A stretch of 6,363 nt of DNA from Desulfobacterales bacterium (GCA_016735415.1 JAERRP010000182.1:1-6363); one strand, 5' to 3'; shown: positions 1 to 6,363, counted from the stretch's first letter. Notes: generated by a model from the letters alone, not told the origin. Made by a program: numbers and translations.

Positions 1-921
1 GGATGCGGCGGTCACCGAAACACTGACCACCCCGTTGGCCACCGGGTAGCCTGTGCGGGGGTCGATCACATGCGCGTAACGTTTGCCGTCCTGTACGAAA
101 AAGAGACGATAAGTCCCGCTGGTGGCAAAGGCCCGATCCTTGAGTGTCACCACTTTGTAAACCTGGTTGGTGGGGGCGCCCGCCTCGGGCCGGTTGATGC
201 CGACGCGCCATTTGCGGCCGTCCAGACGGACGCCGGACGCAAAAACCTCACCGCCCACTTCCACCAGGAAGTTGACGAAGTCCCGCTTGCGAATCAATTC
301 CGCGACGGCATCGACGCCGTAGCCCTTGGCCACCGAGGCCAGATCCAGTGTGACTTCCGGATGACGCTTGACCAGAAAACCGGCACGGGAGAGGTCGATG
401 AAATCAAATCCCACTTGCGCCAGCCGTGAGCGGATAGCCGCTTGCGGGGGTGCCTCCCGGCGCCCTTCCGAGCGGCCGAAGCCCCAGAGATCCACCAGGG
501 GATCGATCGTGCCGTCCCAGGCACCGCCGGTGATCTTGAAAAGATGCCGGGAAAGGGTCGCCACGCGGTAAAAATCTTCCCCGACCGGGAAAGGCCGGCC
601 GGTTTCCTGCAAATCGTTGAAGCGGCTGATTTCGCTCTCGGGCCGGTATGTGGACATGCTGGCGTTGACGGCTTCCAGCCGATCGCCGATGGCCTGCTTC
701 AGTTTGGCCACCGACGTGAAATAGCCGCCGATGACGGTCACATGGTAGGTGGTCCCCATGGTGTGCCCGGCGATGCGGATCTCCCGCCGGCCGCTGCAGC
801 CCAGAAGAATACCGATCGAGAGCGTAATCACCAGGCTGCGCCAGATTATGTCAGACCCGCCCGGCCGGGGGCACCCGGCCCAGATGTGACATGGTCTGAC
901 ATATGGCGCCCGGGCCGTCAT
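1..921 (-). CDS. apbE: FAD:protein FMN transferase (ApbE family), lipoprotein, 3' end cut by the window edge
   Basis: ApbE enzymes transfer FMN from FAD to a Thr/Ser of exported or membrane flavoproteins such as RnfG/RnfD, NqrB/NqrC and FMN-binding-domain proteins. I translated 307 residues by hand. A hydrophobic stretch ends in a lipobox LLGC with Cys42, so the mature protein is probably a lipoprotein outside the cytoplasm. Family motifs follow in order: MGTTYHVTV from residue 55, STYRPESEISRFN at 90-102, DGTIDPLVDLWGFG at 136-149, DLASVAKGYGVD at 193-204, VEVGGEVFASG from 220, SGTYR from 268, and the HVIDPRTGYP signature at 284-293. About 40 or more C-terminal residues should lie beyond the left edge. 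The start is uncertain. ATG at 921 is the only in-frame ATG before the lipobox; it begins 5 bases after the hypE stop, lacks a clear ribosome site, and gives an unusually long 41-residue leader that passes through a palindromic element. GTG at 831 would give a very short, uncharged leader. Family call is secure; start is not. Confidence 0.93.
   Translation of the reverse strand, partial: MTARAPYVRPCHIWAGCPRPGGSDIIWRSLVITLSIGILLGCSGRREIRIAGHTMGTTYHVTVIGGYFTSVAKLKQAIGDRLEAVNASMSTYRPESEISRFNDLQETGRPFPVGEDFYRVATLSRHLFKITGGAWDGTIDPLVDLWGFGRSEGRREAPPQAAIRSRLAQVGFDFIDLSRAGFLVKRHPEVTLDLASVAKGYGVDAVAELIRKRDFVNFLVEVGGEVFASGVRLDGRKWRVGINRPEAGAPTNQVYKVVTLKDRAFATSGTYRLFFVQDGKRYAHVIDPRTGYPVANGVVSVSVTAAS
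847..903. repeat. 57-base palindromic element with nested hairpin between hypE and apbE
   Basis: The outer arms are a perfect 11-base inverted repeat, TATGTCAGACC at 847-857 and GGTCTGACATA at 893-903. Inside is a second perfect inverted repeat, GGCCGGG at 863-869 and CCCGGCC at 874-880, with a 4-base loop. On the minus strand ATGTCA occurs twice, 10 bases apart (902-897 and 892-887). There is no T-run on either side, so it is not a standard intrinsic terminator. It could be a dispersed REP- or MITE-like repeat, an RNA processing or stabilising hairpin, or a regulator site. It is exactly 19 codons long and open in the apbE frame. Confidence 0.7.
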
Positions 922-926
922 CGACG

Positions 927-1937
927 TCAGCAAATCCGGGGAAGCTGCTCACCGGTGAGCATATCCACGATCCGGCGGCCGCCGACACGGGTCTGCAGTA
1001 CGACCTGGCCGGGGTGCGCCGCGGTCACCTCGCCGATGATACAGGCATCCTGCCCGCAGGGATCTTCCTTGATGGCCTGGAGGACATTGCCACTGTCTCC
1101 CGCCGGCACGAACGCCAAAAGCTTGCCCTCGTTGGCCACGTAGAGTGGATCGAAACCCAGGAGTTCGCAGACGGCGGCCACCTCGGGCCGCACGGGCAGT
1201 TGGGCTTCGACGATATCGATACCGACCTTCGAGCTTTCGGCGATCTCGTTCAAAGTCGTGCCCACCCCGCCCCGGGTGGGATCGCGCAGCACGTGAACAT
1301 TGGTGCTGGCGGCCATGATCCGCGCCACCATATGGTTCAAGGCGGCCGAATCGCTCTGGATCGAATGATCGAAGGACAACTCTTCCCGCTGGGTCAGAAT
1401 CGTCATGCCGTGATCGGCCATGGTACCGCTTAAAATAACGTGATCCCCGGGCCGGGCCGCGGTGCTGGTAATGCGGGCTTCTTCGGGAATGATCCCGATC
1501 CCGGAGGTGTTGATAAAGATACCGTCGGCCGCACCTTTGGGAACGACCTTGGTATCGCCGGTCACCACAAGCACTCCGGCCTGGTCGGCCGCCTGCCGAA
1601 CGCTCTTAAGAATTCGATCGAGATCGCTGCGGGGAAAACCTTCTTCGATAATCAGGGCCAGGCTGATGAACAGCGGCCGGGCGCCGCACATGGCCACATC
1701 GTTGACGGTGCCGTTGACGGCAAGATCACCGATGTTCCCGCCGGGGAAAAACAAAGGCGTTACGGTAAACGTATCGGTGGAAAAGGCGATACGGACCCCA
1801 TCCATTTCCACGATGGCCCCGTCGTGCAGGTCGGCCAGGATGGGGTTGTCGAAAAGCGGTAACAGCTGTTCGGAGGTGAATCGATGGGCGATCTTACCGC
1901 CGCTGCCGTGATCGAGAAGAATTTTATCGTCTTGCAT
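927..1937 (-). CDS. hypE: Hydrogenase maturation protein HypE (carbamoyl dehydratase)
   Basis: HypE receives a carbamoyl group from HypF on its C-terminal cysteine and dehydrates it with ATP to a thiocyanate, the source of the active-site CN ligands. The protein ends in the diagnostic PRIC, so Cys336 is the acceptor and must be the last residue. Other PurM/AIRS-like ATP-binding motifs are DHGSGGK at 9-15, FSTDTF at 52-57, NDVAMCGARP at 79-88, VTGDTKVV at 125-132 and DPTRGGVGTTLNEIA at 219-233. At 336 residues it has the usual family length. The frame stays open upstream to 1997, but ATG at 1937 is chosen. It has AGGGA at 1948-1944 six bases ahead, it begins right at the conserved N-terminus, and it avoids overlapping hypD. 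It lies 34 bases after hypD in the same operon. It should act with HypF and hand cyanide to the HypC-HypD complex. Confidence 0.97.
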   Translation of the reverse strand: MQDDKILLDHGSGGKIAHRFTSEQLLPLFDNPILADLHDGAIVEMDGVRIAFSTDTFTVTPLFFPGGNIGDLAVNGTVNDVAMCGARPLFISLALIIEEGFPRSDLDRILKSVRQAADQAGVLVVTGDTKVVPKGAADGIFINTSGIGIIPEEARITSTAARPGDHVILSGTMADHGMTILTQREELSFDHSIQSDSAALNHMVARIMAASTNVHVLRDPTRGGVGTTLNEIAESSKVGIDIVEAQLPVRPEVAAVCELLGFDPLYVANEGKLLAFVPAGDSGNVLQAIKEDPCGQDACIIGEVTAAHPGQVVLQTRVGGRRIVDMLTGEQLPRIC

Positions 1938-1943
1938 CTGATT

Positions 1944-1948
1944 TCCCT
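1944..1948 (-). promoter_or_regulatory. Ribosome binding site that fixes the hypE start
   Basis: AGGGA on the minus strand, six bases before ATG 1937. The frame's other ATG at 1997 lies inside the end of hypD and would add 20 residues (rich in Arg, His and Asn) not seen in HypE proteins, so this site decides the start. Confidence 0.7.
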
Positions 1949-1971
1949 GGTGTTCGTGGCGGTGCCGGCGT

Positions 1972-3078
1972 TCAGGCGCGGAGCGGTTGCTGTCCATGGT
2001 AGCGGTAGTAGGCGGCGCAGGTGCCTTCGCTGGATACCATGCAGGGACCCACCGGGTTTTCCGGTGTGCAGGCCTGACGGTAGAGTCGACATTCCGGCGG
2101 TGTCTTGACGCCGGTCAGGATCTCCCCGCAGGCGCAACCAGCAGGTTCCCGGGCCTCGGGCACATCGACCGGCATCTGGCGGACAGCATCGAACAGGGCC
2201 AGCGATTCCCGGATGGCCAGACCGCTGCCGGGGATGACGCCGATACCGCGCCAGACCGCATCAACGGGTTCGAAGACCTGGTCCAGAACCGAACGGGCCT
2301 TACGGTTGCCCGCATCCGATACCACCCGCGGGTAGGCATTGTCGAGCTGGGGCCGCCCGCTTTCCACCTGTTCGACCAGGCGGCGCACGGCTTCGAGGAT
2401 ATCGGCCGGCTCAAAGCCGGCCACCACGCAGGGGATGCGGTGCCGATCAAAAAAGGGCCGGTAGGCCGCTAGCCCCAGGATAACCGAAACATGGCCCGGC
2501 AGCAGAAATCCGCTGACCTTGACGTCGTCATTGTCCATCAGGGCTTCCAGGGCATTCGGGACGGTCTTGTGGGCCGAGACGACGTGGAAATTGTCAAGCT
2601 TCATCTCCCGGGCCGCCAAAATCGAAGCGGCAATCGTGGGAGCGGTGGTCTCGAATCCGACCCCCAGGAAAACAACCCGCTTGTCACGCTGCCCGGCGGC
2701 CATCTTGACGGCATCGAAAGCCGAATAGACCACCCGGATATCCTTGCCTTCCGCTTTTTCCTTCTGCAGACTGGATCGGGTGCCGGGAACCCGCAGCAGG
2801 TCACCGAAGGTGGCCACGATGGTGTCTTCCTGACGGGCGTAGGCGATGAAGGTATCGATTTCCCGCTGGGAGGTGACGCACACCGGACAGCCGGGGCCGG
2901 AAAGCAGTTTGATCGTTGGCGGCAGCACATCCCGGATACCGTGTCGAAAAATGGACGTGGTATGCGTGCCGCAGACTTCCATCAACTGAATCGATTGGCG
3001 GCTGGTCTTATGAATAGCGGCAATCAGTTGCCGGGAAATGTTCGGATCCCGATATTCTTCGGCATGTTTAATCGACAT
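1972..3078 (-). CDS. hypD: Hydrogenase iron-sulfur maturation protein HypD
   Basis: HypD is the 4Fe-4S scaffold that, with HypC, holds Fe(CN)2CO before transfer to the hydrogenase large subunit. The 368 residues match the family length and carry every expected cysteine block: EVCGTHT with Cys36, GPGCPVC with Cys64 and Cys67, and GFETTAPT at 141-148. The C-terminal cluster region has CACGEIL (Cys315, Cys317), then Cys330, Cys337, GPCMVSSEGTC with Cys346 and Cys354, and AYYRYHG. VVAGFEPADIL at 218-228 and VIPGSG from 281 are also typical. ATG 3078 is supported by GAGGTG at 3092-3087, eight bases upstream. It follows hypF after 79 bases, the largest gap in the operon, and precedes hypE by 34 bases. 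No key residue appears to be missing. Confidence 0.97.
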   Translation of the reverse strand: MSIKHAEEYRDPNISRQLIAAIHKTSRQSIQLMEVCGTHTTSIFRHGIRDVLPPTIKLLSGPGCPVCVTSQREIDTFIAYARQEDTIVATFGDLLRVPGTRSSLQKEKAEGKDIRVVYSAFDAVKMAAGQRDKRVVFLGVGFETTAPTIAASILAAREMKLDNFHVVSAHKTVPNALEALMDNDDVKVSGFLLPGHVSVILGLAAYRPFFDRHRIPCVVAGFEPADILEAVRRLVEQVESGRPQLDNAYPRVVSDAGNRKARSVLDQVFEPVDAVWRGIGVIPGSGLAIRESLALFDAVRQMPVDVPEAREPAGCACGEILTGVKTPPECRLYRQACTPENPVGPCMVSSEGTCAAYYRYHGQQPLRA

Positions 3079-3103
3079 TCTGGCAACACCTCAACTTCGG
3101 AAA

Positions 3104-3131
3104 ATCATAACAGTTCAGCATCTATAGCCAA
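3104..3131 (-). promoter_or_regulatory. Possible internal promoter ahead of hypD
   Basis: The 79-base hypF-hypD gap is AT-richer than the genes around it. On the minus strand it reads TTGGCT (3131-3126), 16 bases, then TATGAT (3109-3104), matching the sigma-70 consensus at 4/6 and 5/6. It could give separate expression of hypD and hypE. Such matches arise by chance in AT-rich gaps, so this is only a candidate. Confidence 0.25.
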
Positions 3132-3157
3132 AAAGCCCGGCAGGGACAAGTTGTATT

Positions 3158-5446
3158 TTAAGCGGATAATCCCGACATGGCCGCGGCGGCCACGGCCTGG
3201 CCCAGACTGATACCGCCGTCGTTCGGGGGGACCAGGCGCTGGGCGTAGACCTGGAAACCGTTTTGTTTCAGTTTGCGGGACAATTCCGTCGACAGAAGGG
3301 CGTTCTGAAAGGCGCCACCGCTCATGACCACCCGGTCCAGCCCCGTTTGCTGCCGGATATCGGTGCAAAGCGCGGCGAAGATCGACACCAGGGTGGAATG
3401 AAAGCGACGGCTGATGTGATGCGCGGAAAAGCCTTTGGACAAATCAGCCACAACACCCTCGATGATCGGTGCAATTTCAATTTGCTGACCGTCGGGCATC
3501 GCCTTCCGACTGAAGTCGTATTCACCGACTTCGTCCGCCCCGGCCGCCATTTCCAGTTCCATGGCCGCCTGCCCTTCATAGGCCACCTGCGAGCGCAGTC
3601 CGATGAGGGCGGCCACACCGTCAAACAGGCGTCCCAGACTCGACGTCAGCGGTGCATTCAGGCCCTTGCGGCCCATTTCCACCAGTACATCGGCTTTGCG
3701 CCGGTCAATCGACTGCATGAAGGCAATATCCAAATCGCGAAAACGATCACCGAAGGTATGCGCGAGATAACTGACGGCCATGCGCCAGGGTTCCTTGATG
3801 GCCGCGGCACTGCCCGGCATGGACACCGGCGAGAGAAAGGCCGCCCGTTCGAATCCGTCGGTTTCGACCAGCAGGATCTCGCCGCCCCAGATGGTGCCGT
3901 CCGGGCCGAGCCCGGTGCCGTCACAGGCCAACCCGATCACCTTGCCGTCCAGATGGTTTTCCGCCATGGCACTGACAATATGGGCATGGTGGTGTTGAAC
4001 CTGGATGAGGGGCAGATCGCTGCGCTCCCGGGCATAGCGGGTACTCAGATAATCCGGGTGCAGGTCGCAGGCAATGACCTGTGGCGCGATATCCAGAATC
4101 CGCTGCAGATGGTCAATGCTGGCTTGAAAAAACGCGTAGGTGTCAAGATTTTCGAGATCGCCGATATGCTGGCTGACAAAGGCCTGGTCTTCTTTGGTCA
4201 GGCAGACGGTGTTCTTCAATTCGGCGCCGCAGGCCAGCACCGAAGGCAGCTTGTGGCGCAGGAACACCGGCACCGGCACGTAGCCGCGCGATCTTCGCAG
4301 GAAACGTGTGACCCCGGCGGTTTTACGGACAATCGAATCGTCGCAGCGCAGGTAGATGTCCCGGTTGTGCACCAGAAAGCCATCGGCGATGGGGGCCAGG
4401 CGCTGGAGGGCGTCCTCGTTGGCGATGGCGATGGGTTCATCCCTGCGGTTCCCGCTGGTCATCACCAGGGCCGTGAATCCGCATTCCAGTATCAGGCAAT
4501 GCAGTGGTGTGTAAGGCAACATCACACCGAACCAGGCATTGCGGGGTGATACCGCGCCGGCGATGGCATTGGGCGTTTTTTTGCGCAGCAGAACAATCGG
4601 ACGCTGGGGCGAGGTCAAGACTTCGATTTCGTCCGGATCGATATGGGCGAATCGGCGGATGGCCGTCAGATCCCGGGCCATCAGGGCCAGGGGTTTTTCC
4701 TCCCGATGTTTGCGCCGTCGCAGCCGCTCGACCGCGTCGTTGTTGGCGGCATCCACCGCCAGATGATAGCCGCCCAGCCCTTTAATGGCCATTATCCCCC
4801 CGGTGCTCAGCCGCCGCGCCGCCTCTGCAATCGGATCTCCGACTTTCAGGACTTGGCCGTCTCCCTCGTGAAAGGTGACATGCGGCCCACAATCCGCGCA
4901 GGCATTGGGCTGGGCATGGAAGCGGCGGTTGCGGGGGTCGTCGTACTCGGTCTGACAGGCGCGGCACATGCGAAAATGGCGCATGCAGGTTTGAGGGCGG
5001 TCATAGGGAAGATCGTCGATAATGGTATAGCGGGGGCCGCAGTTGGTGCAATTGATGAACGGATAGCCGTGCCGACGGTCTTGCGGATCCAGCAGTTCAC
5101 GACGGCAGTCGTCACAAACAGAGACATCCGGGCTGATGAGGGTCGCGCGGCTGTCTTCACGACGGCTGGGGATAATGCTGAAATCAGATAAATGTCGGGG
5201 GGCGGTGTCGCTGGATTCAACCGATGTGATCTGGGCCAGGGGCGGGGATTCGACGCGGATGCCTTTCAAAAAGACTTCGATACGGCCCGGCGCGCCCTCC
5301 ACATGGATGTGGACACCGGAAGATGTGTTGGCCACATGGCCGCTTAACTGACAGTGTTCGGCAAGCTGATAGATGAAGGGCCGAAATCCGACCCCCTGCA
5401 CGATCCCCTTGACCTGAACGCGTTTGGCCGCCACCCCCTCATTCAT
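3158..5446 (-). CDS. hypF: Carbamoyltransferase HypF
   Basis: HypF converts carbamoyl phosphate and ATP into a carbamoyl-adenylate and passes the carbamoyl group to the C-terminal Cys of HypE. The 762 residues show the full domain order. An acylphosphatase domain (about 8-95) carries GIVQGVGFRPF with Arg22 and HVANTSSG with Asn40. Two zinc fingers, each C-X2-C-X18-C-X2-C, use Cys111/114/133/136 and Cys161/164/183/186. A YrdC-like domain (about 200-385) contains KGLGGYHLAVDA, KPLALM and TSGNRRDEPIA. A Kae1-like domain (about 400-755) contains ACGAELKNTVCL, DLHPDYLSTRYA, the metal-binding QHHHAH at 484-489, CDGTGLGPDGTIWGGE, SGGAFQN at 709-715 and PPNDGGISLGQ with Asp743. ATG 5446 is the only ATG after the upstream in-frame stop and starts just before the conserved domain, but no clear ribosome site precedes it. 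It lies 35 bases after hypC, so translation may depend on nearby ribosomes. No domain is lost or split. Confidence 0.98.
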   Translation of the reverse strand: MNEGVAAKRVQVKGIVQGVGFRPFIYQLAEHCQLSGHVANTSSGVHIHVEGAPGRIEVFLKGIRVESPPLAQITSVESSDTAPRHLSDFSIIPSRREDSRATLISPDVSVCDDCRRELLDPQDRRHGYPFINCTNCGPRYTIIDDLPYDRPQTCMRHFRMCRACQTEYDDPRNRRFHAQPNACADCGPHVTFHEGDGQVLKVGDPIAEAARRLSTGGIMAIKGLGGYHLAVDAANNDAVERLRRRKHREEKPLALMARDLTAIRRFAHIDPDEIEVLTSPQRPIVLLRKKTPNAIAGAVSPRNAWFGVMLPYTPLHCLILECGFTALVMTSGNRRDEPIAIANEDALQRLAPIADGFLVHNRDIYLRCDDSIVRKTAGVTRFLRRSRGYVPVPVFLRHKLPSVLACGAELKNTVCLTKEDQAFVSQHIGDLENLDTYAFFQASIDHLQRILDIAPQVIACDLHPDYLSTRYARERSDLPLIQVQHHHAHIVSAMAENHLDGKVIGLACDGTGLGPDGTIWGGEILLVETDGFERAAFLSPVSMPGSAAAIKEPWRMAVSYLAHTFGDRFRDLDIAFMQSIDRRKADVLVEMGRKGLNAPLTSSLGRLFDGVAALIGLRSQVAYEGQAAMELEMAAGADEVGEYDFSRKAMPDGQQIEIAPIIEGVVADLSKGFSAHHISRRFHSTLVSIFAALCTDIRQQTGLDRVVMSGGAFQNALLSTELSRKLKQNGFQVYAQRLVPPNDGGISLGQAVAAAAMSGLSA

Positions 5447-5481
5447 GGGTACACGGATTCGAAAAACATGGGTTGATCAAC

Positions 5482-5736
5482 TTAACCGGTAGCGGCCGCA
5501 TCGGGGTCATCGTCGTCAACCAGCAGTTGAGCGGCTTCCCTGAGGTAGCGCAACGATTCCTCGGCCGTGGCCTCGTCGATCTTCTGAATGGCAAAGCCGG
5601 CATGCACAATCACCCAGTCGCCGACCCGAGGATCTTCCAGCAGCAGCAGGCTGGCTTCGCGCCGCACGCCGACCACGTCGATAACCCCCATATTATTGCT
5701 TATTTCAATGACTTTGGAAGGAATGGCAAGGCACAT
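5482..5736 (-). CDS. hypC: Hydrogenase maturation chaperone HypC/HybG family
   Basis: HypC is a small chaperone that binds HypD and then the hydrogenase large-subunit precursor, carrying the Fe(CN)2CO unit between them. The 84-residue protein starts MCLAIP, with the essential Cys2 exposed once the initiator Met is removed. It has the family block VGDWVIVHAGFAIQKIDE at 38-55, including His45. The last dozen residues form an acidic, disordered-looking tail with four Asp in a row (74-77), probably not functional. The start is firm: AAGGAG at 5749-5744 lies seven bases ahead. The ATG directly abuts the TGA of the upstream protease gene, and the ribosome site lies inside that gene, so the two are very likely translationally coupled. 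It could serve any [NiFe] hydrogenase in the cell; HypC and HybG paralogues cannot be told apart here. Confidence 0.97.
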   Translation of the reverse strand: MCLAIPSKVIEISNNMGVIDVVGVRREASLLLLEDPRVGDWVIVHAGFAIQKIDEATAEESLRYLREAAQLLVDDDDPDAAATG

Positions 5737-6246
5737 TCACGAACTCCTTTGGTGGTAAGAGGCGCCCAGGCGATCCAGTTCCTGGAGCACCCGGCTCATC
5801 ATTTCATCGACACGGGCACCGACGGCGGGCGTGAGTTCCACACTGTGGGTCTCAATATCCTCCGGCTCAGCGCCCAGTACCACAACGGTTTCCGGGGCCT
5901 GGTCGATCATCTGGCAAAGCGTCAGGGTTTCCAGAAAATCGGTCTGATGCAGCGAGTTTTTCATCAGAATGCGTTCGGGCAGTTTGTCCTTCTCCAAACG
6001 ATAAAGCGTTCCCGGCGCCTGTCGGTTTTTCACGGCGTCTACGACAATCAGGTGCTTGGTCTCCGAGAGCGTTCCAAGCAGATGAATTCCCAAAACGCCC
6101 CCGTCCAAAACGGAGACGTTATCCCCAAACGTGTATTCTTCAAAAAGTTTCTCGATAACCCGGACGCCGAAACCTTCGTCCGTCAGCAGTATATTGCCGA
6201 TGCCCAGAATCGTAATCTTGGATTGATCCGATAATGCTTCCGCCAT
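5737..6246 (-). CDS. [NiFe] hydrogenase maturation endopeptidase (HyaD/HybD/HynC-like)
   Basis: This protease cuts the C-terminal extension from the hydrogenase large subunit after nickel insertion, letting the active site close. Motifs typical of the family, numbered from the start at 6246, are ITILGIGNILLTDEGFGVRV at 11-30 with the metal ligand Glu24, LIVVDAV with Asp70, and SLHQTDFLETL with His100. These correspond to the Glu, Asp and His nickel-sensing triad of E. coli HybD. VELTPAVGARVDEMM at 136-150 is the usual C-terminal helix region. The HQTDFLETL form resembles enzymes serving group 1 uptake hydrogenases. The frame also has an ATG at 6264, but ATG 6246 has AGGAAA at 6259-6254 ahead of it while 6264 has no ribosome site, so 169 residues is preferred to 175. 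It is the first gene of the visible operon. Its substrate gene is not in the window. The exact symbol (hyaD, hybD, hynC, hoxM) cannot be decided. Confidence 0.94.
   Translation of the reverse strand: MAEALSDQSKITILGIGNILLTDEGFGVRVIEKLFEEYTFGDNVSVLDGGVLGIHLLGTLSETKHLIVVDAVKNRQAPGTLYRLEKDKLPERILMKNSLHQTDFLETLTLCQMIDQAPETVVVLGAEPEDIETHSVELTPAVGARVDEMMSRVLQELDRLGASYHQRSS
5744..5749 (-). promoter_or_regulatory. Strong ribosome binding site of hypC inside the protease gene
   Basis: AAGGAG on the minus strand, seven bases before the hypC ATG and overlapping the last codons of the protease. It is the best ribosome site in the window and links expression of the two genes. Confidence 0.8.
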
Positions 6247-6278
6247 GGATTGATTTCCTATCATTGTTAGAATTGGTC

Positions 6279-6307
6279 TTTATAATACGGATGGCGGCAT
6301 CTTGCAA
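6279..6307 (-). promoter_or_regulatory. Candidate sigma-70 promoter for the maturation operon
   Basis: On the minus strand TTGCAA (6307-6302) is followed after 17 bases by TATAAA (6284-6279), matching consensus at 4/6 and 5/6 with ideal spacing. It would start transcription near 6272, leaving a leader of about 25 bases before ATG 6246. The -35 overlaps an 8-base palindrome CTTGCAAG at 6301-6308. The operon may equally be read from an upstream gene outside the window. Confidence 0.4.
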
Positions 6308-6314
6308 GCCGTCG

Positions 6315-6332
6315 AAAAGCCCGCTTTCAGGC
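6315..6332 (-). terminator. Weak hairpin with T-run, possible end of the upstream transcript
   Basis: Minus strand GCCTG, loop AAAG, CGGGC (one T-G pair), then TTTT at 6318-6315. The stem is only five pairs, so this is a weak candidate. If real, it would end an upstream minus-strand gene just before the candidate promoter. Confidence 0.2.
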
Positions 6333-6363
6333 CGGAAGCATCGGCGTTTGACATGACAACAGG

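Noticed and set aside
847..903. Intrinsic terminator after hypE
   Set aside because: The hairpin is strong but is not followed by a T-run on the minus strand, and apbE begins ahead of it.
442..1433. Plus-strand open frames opposite apbE and hypE
   Set aside because: The translations are rich in Pro, Arg, Gly and His and have no family motifs, while the opposite strand carries clear ApbE and HypE motifs.
1938..1997. Longer hypE start at 1997 overlapping the end of hypD
   Set aside because: The extra 20 residues do not resemble HypE, and a good ribosome site fixes the start at 1937.
3263..4549. Long plus-strand open frame of 428 codons opposite hypF
   Set aside because: It is fully antisense to the conserved HypF domains, its protein shows no recognisable motif, and GC-rich coding DNA commonly leaves such shadows.
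5473..6234. Plus-strand frame of 253 codons opposite hypC and the protease
   Set aside because: It is antisense to two well-supported genes and has no motif or ribosome site I can recognise.
6280..6363. Minus-strand frame open from the right edge to a TAA at 6282-6280 (27 codons)
   Set aside because: It does not resemble the His/Cys-rich C-terminus of a hydrogenase large subunit or anything else I know, and is too short to support as a gene end.

Overview
The window holds a compact maturation operon for a [NiFe] hydrogenase. All recognisable genes lie on the minus strand, so transcription runs from the right edge to the left. In that order they are: a HyaD/HybD-type hydrogenase maturation endopeptidase (6246-5737), hypC (5736-5482), hypF (5446-3158), hypD (3078-1972), hypE (1937-927), and an ApbE-type FAD:protein FMN transferase lipoprotein (921 to the left edge, where it is cut off). 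No plus-strand gene, tRNA, rRNA, CRISPR array or transposase gene is supported. The long plus-strand reading frames are GC-driven shadows of these genes.

The products work together. HypF and HypE make cyanide from carbamoyl phosphate. HypC and HypD assemble the Fe(CN)2CO group and deliver it to the hydrogenase large-subunit precursor. The endopeptidase trims the C-terminus of that precursor once nickel is in place. The nickel-insertion genes hypA and hypB and the hydrogenase structural genes are not in the window; the structural genes may lie beyond the right edge. ApbE attaches FMN covalently to exported or membrane redox proteins. Its place at the end of a hyp operon suggests a flavinylated electron-transfer partner (an Rnf/Nqr-like subunit or similar) nearby or elsewhere in the genome.

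The coding sequence is GC-rich, the gaps are short (0 to 79 bases), and the hyp set sits with a group-1-like protease and a lipoprotein ApbE. This fits an anaerobic, probably deltaproteobacterial (Desulfobacterota, sulfate-reducer-like) genome. That is an inference from gene content and style, not a direct identification.

The least ordinary feature is a 57-base palindromic element (847-903) at the hypE-apbE junction. It has perfect 11-base arms and an inner GC hairpin, and it lies where the apbE translation start and signal-peptide n-region should be. The apbE frame reads straight through it. I see no new multi-gene system here; the hyp genes themselves look complete and conventional.
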